Shown: positions 1 to 10,300 of the stretch, in pieces
Numbering within the stretch: the first letter of the stretch is position 1
Layout: each line of letters begins with the position of its first letter
Assembly (NCBI GenBank): GCA_944989445.1
Contig: CALYLW010000042.1
Coordinates: 62,001-126,000, forward strand
Length of the DNA: 64,000 nt
Source: Ampullaceana balthica
Taxonomy: Eukaryota; Mollusca; Gastropoda; Lymnaeidae
Direction: 5' to 3'
The notes under the pieces: model-generated
The model's input: the letters and a program-made list of their open reading frames with translations, nothing else
The model's database searches: none
Told to the model about the DNA's origin: nothing
Translations under genes and position numbers: made by a program

Positions 1-664
1 TTGTGTTACATTGCAGTGTCGTAAATATATAAGAGCTTTTTTAGTGACGACAGTGGCAGAGATCTTTTGTAAAAATGTCAACAAAGCAGCGGCCCTTTTT
101 TAATGGATACAAACAAAAAAACATAAAAATATCAACTGAGCTTTATATATTAGATATGCGTTTAAATTATTTTATTTCAATTATTTTAACGATGCATTGT
201 ATTAATATTTTACATGCAATGTATAAAATTGGGATTTTTAAAAATTTAATTCATAACTCGACATTTAATTAAAAACCATAGATGTAGCGAGTTTATTTTA
301 TGTTGAAAGTGATGGCCTATGTCAAATAAACTTACACTTTAAAACTGTTTACTTAAGCTTTTATACACTATACATTATAAACCTTTCGCTACCGAACGTA
401 TTAAAAAAAGTTGACTAAATTTAATGAAGTGATCCTGAAAATGCTTAATTAATATGAATGCGAATTGAATATGTTTTTATGTTCATTCCTTTGTATTCAG
501 AATAGCATAGGCCATTTCTAAAATTGCCTTTTAATCATTTTTAAGATGCGCTTATTAACAGACGATTGAATCTTTTTTTTAATGTATTTTATTTTTCAGA
601 TATAAAATCTGGTGTGTGTGTGTGCATTGAATATAATATACAAAATATGATGCCTTATCCGAAA
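1..664. other. AT-rich DNA, nothing recognised
   Basis: No coding similarity, splice-consistent exon or repeat family could be recognised here. Short open frames are what AT-rich sequence gives by chance. A short TG run lies near 613-624. Confidence 0.5.
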
Positions 665-1379
665 TAGGGAACAAAAAAAAAGAACTAAAATGAACAGGTT
701 TTGAAATTAACCTCTTGCACCGAATGGGCCAGGGCCCCTTAATGCTATTTTCCCCCCTATTGTAGGTATGTAAAAAGTAGTTTAAGAGTTAGATATTGAG
801 AAAAAAACTGGATTTTGACAAAACTTAGAATATAAAAACTTAACAGCCTATATTACTATAGGGCACTGAACTCTTAATTTCCATTCCTTCGAAAAAGTCT
901 TTTTACTGAACTTTAATCATTGTATTTCCTATTAAATTTTACACGATATTGAGGAATATATATTGAGTACAATAGATAAAAACAACATTAAGGGCCCCAG
1001 GGCCCATTCTGGGCAAGATATAAAGTTCAAAACACCTGTGAATTTCAATTTGTATAATAAGGGATACATGTGTCATTATTTGTCAAGATTGTTAATGACT
1101 GAATAATGAATAAAATCTTAAAGGTTTAAGAAATGAGTACAATGGCAATAAAAAAAACTATAATATCACTCATTTTGGGGCCGGGGCCCTTAATATCGTT
1201 TCTTCTTTTGTACGCTATTTAATTATTTATTTATTTATCCGTTTGCTATGAAACTTGGATTTTTTTTTCACACTTCCACGACAATTTCTTCAGAATTATT
1301 TTTAAACATACCACTCATTGGTTTCTTTAAATTTATTCCTTTTTACTTTGATCGTTGCAACGCGCGACGGGTCTACTAG
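665..1379 (+). mobile_element. Helitron fragment (family 2), 3' end
   Basis: This stretch is a diverged copy of about 47800-48239: the same order of blocks around GGGCC/TTAATG, the 'ctggattttgac' segment and 'gggcact'. It ends in the same way, GTTGCAACGCGCGACGGGTCTACTAG followed by T, i.e. a palindromic stretch a few bases before a terminal CTAG. That is the canonical Helitron 3' end (CTRR, inserted before T). No Rep/helicase coding remains. The 5' limit is uncertain because only the 3' portion is recognisable. Confidence 0.6.
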
Positions 1380-1613
1380 TTAGATATATAGATGGTGTTG
1401 ATAACTAAATGTGACAGTGACATATTTAGAATATTTTAAATTTCTGTATTTTTTATTTATGACGTTTATACACAATGGTATGGGCTTGCATAAATCAATG
1501 CAATGTATGAATTTTATGATATGAATATAAAAAGTGTAATTTATACTAGAAAATATTCTAAATTATATATAATTTGACTTGTAATATAATAGAGAAGTGA
1601 TCTAGTTATTGAA

Positions 1614-1870
1614 AAAGATGTATAAATCAATGATTACAAAACTAAATGATCTCCCCTGAAGTATCATTGCTAAGATGTATAAATCAATGATTACAAAACT
1701 AAATGATCTCCCCTGAAGTATCATTGCTAAGATGTATAAATCAATGATAACAAAACTAAATGATCTCCCCTGAAGTATCATTGCTAAGATGTATAAATCA
1801 ATGATAACAAAACTAAATGATCTCCCCTGAAGTATCATTGCTAAGATGTATAAATCAATGATTACAAAAC
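1614..1870. repeat. 57-bp minisatellite, about 4.5 copies
   Basis: A unit beginning gatgtataaatcaatgatta and running through 'gatctcccctgaagtatcattgctaa' repeats every 57 bp with very few differences (for example gattac/gataac). The minus strand is open as a 19-residue repeat, which is expected for a period divisible by three and is not evidence of a gene. Decayed units continue at 2158-2270 after an inserted SINE. Confidence 0.9.
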
Positions 1871-1875
1871 TATCA

Positions 1876-2156
1876 TGTCTTATGTTATCTATACAGACGC
1901 TCCTTCTAAGCAGAAGATAATGGCGTCCACAGACCATGACGGATAATCTGTTGGCAAGTGATGCAGCGTTCACAGGCCACGGCTATGAGGGTTCCACTCA
2001 TTACCCAGCTGCCTAACTAGTGTTAGGTACCCATTCAGAGCTGGGTGACTCAGGGACGCCCTAGGCCCCAGAAAAAATCCTTGCCTTCACATGGATTTGA
2101 ACTCGTGACCATCGGTACGCCAGTCGAGTGCGCTGCCACTCGACCACCGCGTCCCA
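1876..2156 (-). mobile_element. tRNA-derived SINE, copy 1
   Basis: Read on the minus strand, the element starts near 2155 with a tRNA-like head. It has an A-box-like TGGTCGAGTGG and a B-box-like GAGTTCAAATCC, as in serine/leucine-type tRNAs. A unique body follows. It then ends (1935-1876) in a tail almost identical to the 3' end of the LINE copies at 11779 and 46437 (block GAAGGAGCGTCTGT, then GATAA/CATAA-type repeats). This looks like a SINE that borrows the LINE 3' end. It is inserted inside the 57-bp minisatellite. The head lacks full tRNA folding, so it is not called as a tRNA gene. Confidence 0.75.
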
Positions 2157-2157
2157 C

Positions 2158-2270
2158 TAATTGATCTCCCCTCAACTAACATTGTTAAGATGTATAAATC
2201 ATGATTACAAAACTAAATGATCTCCCCTAAGATGCCAAGTTGTATAAATCAATGTTTGCAATGTATAAAT
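2158..2270. repeat. Decayed units of the 57-bp minisatellite
   Basis: The blocks 'gatctcccct', 'gatgtataaatca' and 'gattacaaaactaaatgat' recur here with deletions. They continue the array interrupted by the SINE at 1876-2156. Confidence 0.7.
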
Positions 2271-2279
2271 AAATGTAAG

Positions 2280-4500
2280 AACCTGCAGGAAGATAAGCTG
2301 GTGCTTGAGCACTCCCTCTACATACTCTAGTTTAGTGTGTGGTCGCTGGTTACCCTGTAATGTAGAAACATGAGAAGAATACAACAACTGGGGAGTCAAC
2401 ATTATTCGAGGTCCAAATATTCATATTACAGACGTCAGTCTTTGAATGGGATCATAAGAATTAATTACAACCTGACATATCTAGGTTACATTAAGATTGA
2501 GCCGAGGCACATTTTCATAAGTTTGAAAACTCAACTTCACTGCCAATGACAATGTCTTTGAAATGATAAATAATGAACATGGCATAAATCATGACATTTT
2601 CATTAAACTAACTCAGCTTAAAAATGCTACTCAGCTACTCATGCATCAAAAAAAATCTTGTTCATAATTGACCACGTATACATCAAACTTATACACACAA
2701 GGTCACAATAATCATGCTATTAGTGGAGATTAGAAGAACATTTTTATTGAAACAAAAATAAATTATAACGCTGTTCTAGTTATAAAGAAGTGATAAAAAG
2801 ATAACTTAAAAATAAGTACCAATTTATCTATTTAAAAATTAAAAATGTTTCTTTTCACTTTTGACAAATTTTAAAGGAAATCATTAGCCTACACTCATAA
2901 AACTGATCTCTCAGAGGACAAAGGATTTGATTCAATTATAAATGATCAGAACTTTCTGCGACAGCTGAAATGGAGATTATAAAATACCAGTTAATTATAA
3001 TTATGAAACTTTATTTTCTTAATAAATGTGCAACAAACAAATAGCAGGAAAACTCTGACAGCCATGAAATAGATTTGATATTAAATAACAGGATACAAGC
3101 AAGATACTGATTTGCATTTTTTACACTGGTGCTGAGAGACAATTTGATAAAGTAATTAAATAAGCATAAAACCGGAACATTGAGACAAACTATGGAATAG
3201 CCTTAAGACGGATTGTTGACATTTTTATACAAAACATGAAGTATGACAGAAAAAGGATTTCAGTATTTAGCTTATATTATATTATAACAATGTTAAGGTA
3301 TTAAATTAAAGTGTCATTTATCCAAAAACTTACCAACAAAATTGTTTGCAGCAGTGAACTCTCTACAAAGACTGAACAAACTGAGGCACAAAGCAGCCTT
3401 ATTAATAGCATGAGTTCCATCGCATAGTAGAGATGGACAAAACACTTAAATAACTTGACCATGACCACTGACTTAGCACAGGAGGTCAATTGAGGACACA
3501 GAATACATGTAGATGATGGTCAAGTTGAACAAACCTATTCAGGTATGTGTGTGTGTCCAGTTGAACAAACCTATTCAGCTATGTGTGTGTGACAGAAATC
3601 ACAAGACCTTTCATTTTGAAAACCCATGAATAATTCTGTAACACTGTATTCCTAGATAGTATTAACACACTAAATTTTCAGTTAGAGTTAAGGGCATGGT
3701 CTTTAGCTTTCTTTTAAACAAGAATAATTCACTTCAGTTCAGTATTCAATAACTATGAGTCATACAAAATTTTGAATGGTATTTTATCATTCTTGATGGC
3801 TTCAAAATAGTGTACAAAATTTCATGAAGAGCCAGAGATGCTATAATGTCATTGTTTTCTTTCTCATGTTAGTTAAAAATGTGAAATGCAAATAGGGACG
3901 CCCAAATCACTGAACCAGATCTCAAGAAAAATGCCCCAGGCATATTTTCAAGAATGTATTAATCCTTCCCAAGATTGCATCAAACATAACTTATTTCACC
4001 GAATGAACCAAAAGGAAAGATCTCTTTAACAATGTTTAATACAAACAACTTTGTGCAACTTTCCTTCCATATATGTATGTCCGTCAATATGTTTGTGATT
4101 GTGTGTAACACTATTTGTCAACATTTTTAATTTTAAAATACCCATTACACAAACAAAAAGCAATCCAGGCTCAAGGGAAATATAAATCCCCATTAGAACT
4201 TTAAATTAAGAAGTTATAGAATATTTTTCTAAGGTGTTATATAAAGCTAAACAAATCAAATAATTAGTGGAATATTATATTATGTTTTGAAAAAATAAAG
4301 TCTGAATAATTAAAATGAATTTCCAGCTAATGCTTTTTCAGCAGACAGTGCTAAACCAACAACAAAATTGATTATTAAATTAGAAAAATAAAGCTTTACA
4401 TTTTTCTCATTCTCTGAGAAAAAAGAATAAAACCAAGAATTATCTTTTTTTGCAATCAGTCATGTGTAATAAATTACAACTAATCTTAAATTGCAATCTG
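2280..4500. other. AT-rich non-coding DNA
   Basis: No exon, RNA gene or classifiable mobile element was recognised. A short direct repeat around 'cagttgaacaaacctattcag' sits at 3520-3590. If TTC17 continues to lower coordinates, this is intronic; otherwise it is intergenic. Confidence 0.4.
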
Positions 4501-4509
4501 GGATGAAAA

Positions 4510-4632
4510 CATTAGGGATAAGGCATTCCACAAAAAAACTATGTTCTTAATTAGGGATAAGGCATGCCACAAAAAAAACTATGTTCTTAATTAGGGATAA
4601 GGCATGCCACAAAAAAAACTATGTTCTTTAAA
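4510..4632. repeat. Tandem repeat, about 45 bp x 3
   Basis: Three near-identical units contain 'agggataaggcat', 'ccacaaaaaa' and 'actatgttctta'. They differ mainly in the length of the A-run. Confidence 0.85.
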
Positions 4633-4689
4633 CATTGGAGAAATGTTCAGGGGTAAAAATACAGAATCGCTTCCCTTGAGAAAGAAGTC

Positions 4690-4960
4690 AAAATCATGCA
4701 AGTTAAACTTCTTTCCTCTTCTTCTGTCTTGTATTTTTAAGTAATTGTGCACATCTTTCTTCTTTTTGTTGAGGTGTTTTTTTTATATTTACTTAGTAAT
4801 ATTTTTTCCATGGTAGACTATAGTATTTAATATATAATTTAATTAATTTATATGCTTAATTTAATTTTGTTGATGAAGGCATTAGCCAAAACGTTACTTG
4901 TGTATAAGTCCATTATTTAATAAAGTATAATTTATTGTCTTTATCACACAATTCGTTTGA
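4690..4960 (+). mobile_element. Dispersed element with hammerhead-like core, copy 1
   Basis: This segment and 21540-21780 are diverged copies of one repeat: a 'cttcttctgt' block, 'tttacttagt', 'ccatggta', then the core and an A/T-rich tail. The core at about 4870-4900 reads TTGATGA, AGGC-ATTA-GCC, AAAAC GTTAC. It resembles a hammerhead ribozyme (CUGAUGA, stem II, GAAAC) with substitutions. Such motifs are known in the terminal repeats of Penelope-like retroelements. No reverse transcriptase or GIY-YIG domain was recognised. The class assignment is inference. Confidence 0.4.
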
Positions 4961-4969
4961 GTTATTGTA

Positions 4970-5428
4970 TTGCGTTTACTTCTTGGGTGCCTTCATAAAA
5001 TTTTTGATTTTCATGAAGACAGGAATGAGTTCCATTTTAACTTATTCCGACATAGTCTCCTCAATAATACTTCTTTTATCTTCATTATGCACCAAGTGAT
5101 GAGGGATGCTTATTTTAGTTCTGAAAACTTAATTTCTGTTCCAATGTGGAAATTTTTTAATCCTAAAAAAAGACGTAAGATTTTTCATAAAATGTTACTG
5201 AATGTTAGGTCACAAAATTTCTTTTTTAAGTTCTACAACTCTCTTTGTAATCAATCAATCAATGTGAAACACAAATTTTATATAGTCAAAATAATTTATA
5301 GTAAAAAATGTTTAGGCAATAATCAGATTACCAAAATCCAAGTCTTTCAAATGAGCAGACCTCTAATGAGTAATGCTCTTAAAATAACAAGGCAATGTTT
5401 CTCACTCGAAGTGGTCAAAATCAGCTAA
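4970..5428 (+). other. Unassigned 152-codon open frame
   Basis: An uninterrupted frame rich in F, N and K begins directly after the hammerhead-like repeat. I recognise no family. It has neither a signal peptide nor a repeat structure. Its position suggests a remnant of the adjacent element, or a chance frame in AT-rich DNA. No intron signals tie it to TTC17, which is on the other strand. Confidence 0.15.
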
Positions 5429-5818
5429 AGTTCAACCATAATTTAAAAAAAATAGTGGTCAAACTATCAATTTTGAGAAACACTGCTCACAGCAGTGGCT
5501 ACACATCCAACTAAAAAAAATGAACCTATTTAAGACTACTAAAGACAGATATTAGTGCCACTCATGCTACCAGCCTGACAATGTATTGGGAGGGTGCAAT
5601 GATCAAATGGAGGATGATGTAGCAACAGGTAAAGACAAGTTTAATACTAAAGCACTGCACAGCCCACAAACAGATATCATCTGAGAATGGATCCTAAAAT
5701 TACAATTTATCAGGAAATAAAACAAAAACCAAAAATGTCAACAACACACCAATACACTAAATGAAAAATAAATACATGTAGTTACAAATGGAGCCAGACT
5801 AACAAAAGTTCACCCTAC

Positions 5819-5920
5819 CGGACATTGCGCAGCATGGTATGCAACAGGCCGCACAAACAGTTTTGGTGGGGTGATTACATGTGCAATGAGCCCTGAGTGG
5901 GTGGTCATAGGGAGAAGGCA
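5819..5920 (-). CDS. Candidate further exon of TTC17 (tentative)
   Basis: On the minus strand, an acceptor-like pyrimidine tract ending CACAG precedes 102 bp that stay open in the phase left by exon 18 (phase 0). A GTAGGG donor follows. The translation (starting CLLPMTTHSG and ending AYHAAQCP) is less AT-biased than its surroundings. I could not match it to the human protein, so it may be a lineage-specific linker exon or chance. Confidence 0.22.
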
Positions 5921-7209
5921 CTGTGAGGGAAGGTAGCAGCAATAACATCAATTTATATTACTGCCATACATAAGTATGGTCCAAATCTAATCAATCAGCG
6001 TAACATTTTAAGACAAAAGCAAATTCTGGATCTCAATTTTTTTTTAAACTGCTGTGAAACTAGACGTTGCAGAGCTATTCTAAACAAACACAGAAAAAAA
6101 CAAGCGTAGTGAACGGACAGAATTTTTGAAAATGACTTGAATCCAGTTGTGTACTGAAGGGAATTACAAGACACAACTAAATGTGATGAAACGATAAGAT
6201 GTTACTTGATCAATTGACTTTTGGCCACCCTATTTCCTAATCCTGTCAGATAATGAGTTCAGTGCTTTCAATGTGCTACAAAGGTTAAGAGCAAAGAAAA
6301 CTACACACATATAACTTTTTAATAATTCCTTTATGTCCTTTTAGTAAATCTAACTTCACTTAGATCACCTGTTTAAAATATTTGATCTCCACATTTAAAA
6401 AAAATACTATGCTACGAGTGCAAATTTATTTTAAAAAAAAATTCCTGTAACCACATGTAAATTTTAGATTTGAATTGCTTCAGACTTATTTCTCCCTTTT
6501 ATGATTTTCTTTTAAGAATGTTAAATTTTCCTTTGAAAATTTTCACATGCTTTTGAAGGAGTTACAATGAATCTTTTTAAATGTATTATTCCTTCAAAAT
6601 CATAATGGTAAGTTTTGTATTTCTAGTTCTACAAACAAAGAGTTATTTATATTTTTTCCACTTTAAATACGCATCAATTTTCAAATATTTTGTTATTCAA
6701 CGGGTTACATAACCTCTCATTTTGTTTTTAAAAAATAAAATCAATTCTTAAAGCATGTATGTTATGGGAGTTCAGAATACAATTAGCACCCACAGATATT
6801 CCATCAATGAGTTTTACTTGAATGTAATTTTTGTCTAATAACTTTAAAATTTGGGAAGTTGACATACTGCTACAGTTATAGCTTGATGGGATTTAAAATA
6901 GCAACAGGAAAAGATCATTCAAGTTCATAATTAATAGAAGAACCAGATGAAAATGCTAACCTGATCATAAAATATATTTAAAAAACAAAAACAAAGTCAA
7001 AGCTATGACCATTATATGCAACTGAGAAAAATGTCCTTCCCCTTCTTTACATTCATCAACAGAATGCAGGCGTTGCATGTTTGAGCTTCCTGTGATCCTA
7101 TCACCTTTATTGGGGACAAGCCATAGTAAGATCACAGCTGACTTTAAAAGCTAGTTGTCATGTCCCTGACTTTGGGTCACAAGGTAAACAGTCTGGCAAG
7201 TGATCTTAC

Positions 7210-7307
7210 CTGCACTCTCAGATGACTGCACTCATCCCCCTCACACAGACCTTTTTTCTCATAGTACTGACTCACTTCATCTAGTTTACTTGTGAAGTCA
7301 GTGGAGA
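7210..7307 (-). CDS. TTC17: TTC17 exon 18
   Basis: It starts after CTTCCTAG. It encodes DFTSKLDEVSQYYEKKG, then two cysteines and HLRVQ. Phase fits exon 17 and ends at 0 with donor CAG|GTAAGA, so the gene must continue toward or beyond position 1. Confidence 0.78.
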
Positions 7308-10300
7308 CTAGGAAGAAAATAGAAAGTTATTATTAATTTATATGCTGGGAGATGTTTGGAATAAGCCAAAATGGAGAATTCATTAGCTCTAAAAATCAAA
7401 CAACAAACTTTTAACCTAAATCTTTCCTTTATTTGTTTTATACCCCCCCCCCTGCATACATGGATAAGCTTACCAGCCCTACATCCAAAACATGAATTTA
7501 AATACATGTACAATGATCCTCTTTCATTAAGCTCAATTGTTATCCAAGTATTTTAACAACTAAAAATGGGTACATATATATTTATATAAAATTACAAACT
7601 CCTTTGGTGTTAAAAATTAAGTATTTCAGACTAAATGTTCCACTGTGGTTTACAAGTTAAAACAAGACTTGAAGTGAAAGACAATTTATTGCCTGGAAAT
7701 TGATGTGTCCACATGTACTGGAGCTACATACATAAGAAGTTAAGGTAAAAGATCATTTGTATTTTATTGTATTCCTCATAGTTTTTGACAAACGTTAACT
7801 ATTAACTGATGGGGGGGGGGTAAAATGTTTTGATTTTTGTTTCCTCATAAATCCTGCATGACAAAATTCTTACAGAGCATATCATCCTGATCTGCTGAGA
7901 ACTGCTTGCCTCCCTTGCCTGAACAGTGACCTACTTGGAGGAGAAACAGATTTTAGCAGTTGAAAGATTTATCTACAAGGACATTTTCAAAAGTAATGGA
8001 TTTAATTAGAGGTAGAAAAAAATTAATGTTGTACAAAAAAAAATGAATTATTTTTTTATCTCCTAAGATTTTTTAAAAAATCCAATACAAATGTTTAGAT
8101 TTAAATTAAAATAATGTTAAAATGTTTACTAATGTTTCCAGTATAAAAAGTAAATACATCTTAACTTTTGAGTGGCTATAGACTATAGATAACAGACAGT
8201 ACATAGAAAGAGAGGGAGAGCTAACAAAAAATAATAAAAGGAGACAAAAATGCACGGGTGACATGAACAAATAAAATAGGGGAAGTAAAATATTAAAGAG
8301 CAACGTGAAAATAAAGTTGAAAGAATGAGACAGAGAGAAAGAGAGAGCACAAGATGGAAGAGTGGAAGAGGAAAAAATAAGGGAACAGAAAAAGATGAAA
8401 ACCAAATAGTAAATAGTAATAGAAAGAAAAAAAGAGAGAGAAAGATGGAGTAAAAGTAATAGAGAAAAACACATTTACATAACTCTAAAAACAAGCTTAA
8501 ATTCTAAAATATTTGATTAAAATATGACATGACTTATGAATATATTATTGATTGTATACAAATACTCTAGTATATATATATATCAGAAAACTAACCTCCA
8601 CTTATTACTAAGGCAACTCATACAGTTAAGCAAATTGTTTACAGCCACCCATAGCAATGGTGAAAAAAACAAACATAATCCCATACCAAATAAAGAAGTA
8701 AACCAACAGAATCTCAATAATTGCATTCCATAGGAATAATGGTTAGCAAGATAGACAATGTGCAATATTTAAATAATTTGGGGTGACATTGAGAAACAGT
8801 TTGTGATGGTAAAAACAGTTCAATATCAAAATATAAATCAACAACTTCTTTCAATAGTTGAATAACTATTACAAAATAAAATTTGTGTGCATATTTTTTT
8901 ATGTTTGGCAGAAATTAAAATATATTTTGTAAAAAGGGACTGGAATACTAAACATTAAAATATTTTAGTGCTTGAATACTTCTCAAATTTCTGCCACTGT
9001 TATTTATGATAAACACAAAATATTTACATGTAATTTATAAATTACTTAAATTATGTAATGTTTTGTCAAAGATACAAGGTCATCTATAACAAATCACTTC
9101 ATAAATTACAAGGTTTAAAAATTGACACTTTTAATTGACTGAACTTTCTTTACTGGTATTTGGTTTTTTTTTACTATTCTTAATAATGTAACTGCTTTTC
9201 AGCTGGAATGGAACTGACTTTAATTTCCACAAGTCTTCAAAAATCATAAATTCATACATGGGAGAAGCAAGGGGTGTGGAAATAAGTAGTCTAATTATTT
9301 GTGTAAAGTTATTCCAAAACAAAATATTTTCCCCACTACAAACCCATAAAATCTGGTTATATCACTGAAATGGAAGAGCATTCATCAAATAACAAGCTCA
9401 AGGATACACTAATTAAATGCTAACAAACTCAAACATACACTTATTAAAGGCAAACAAAATGAAAGATAATTTTTAATTCCTATATTTATATTAAACCCTG
9501 GCCACATAGTTTTCATGCCAAAGTAACTATTAAGTAACCCTCAAATTCCAGAGACTCTGTCAGCACCCTGTGGTATGTAGCCATTAGGGATACAATTTTC
9601 AAAACAGTAGTGTTGAGAGGGAACTACTTTTCAACTTAAAGTTAAGGTCTCATTCAATGTTCCTCTAAGCTGCGCAGATATCTGATTGATGACACGCATC
9701 AGTTTAGAATTACTACGCAACAAATTTTGTAAAATATTGCACTAAAATGGATGCTGTGCAACTTTACACAATAGTTTTTTTACTTTGCACACAGACCAAT
9801 GATACTTAGATGAAACATTGGTCTCATTCATGTATTGTGAATAGTACTTAAGCTAATCTATGACAAACATTTATAGAGTCCAAACGAATTAAATGCTTAA
9901 GAGTTCATAAATCAAGAGCATTATTATTATACCCTATTAACATATTATTGATTTTCTACAAATTATTATACCCTCAATTAATTAAAATATCAGTTACTAA
10001 AAAGGGAAAATAAATAATGTGCTCTCTGTTCTCAGAGAAAGGAGACTTTTAGTAAACAAGAACAGAGATGTGACATGCAACATTCTTTAAGCTGTAGAGC
10101 CTGGATACAGAGAGGAGAAAACATAGCTGTGGAAGCAATCATTGCAAAAAATTTAGTCAACACAAAACATTATTCCTCAGAGCTGTGTTGTTTATATCAA
10201 TGAATCCCACTGGAGCTCTGGTGTAAAGTACAGTTGACCAAGTGAGAGGTGGCAGCAGTTAAAGATAGAAGTTTGGTTAGTAAATTTGAGCTTCAGGCCA

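Noticed and set aside
1614..1870. CRISPR-like array
   Set aside because: Units are directly adjacent without unique spacers, and the genome is eukaryotic; it is a minisatellite.
2085..2156. tRNA gene on the minus strand
   Set aside because: A and B boxes are present, but the acceptor stem and full cloverleaf are not; it is the head of a SINE with a second copy at 23340-23400.
8106..8494. Ser/Leu/Phe-rich minus-strand frames looking like membrane proteins
   Set aside because: They are produced by the purine-rich low-complexity tract read on the other strand inside a TTC17 intron.
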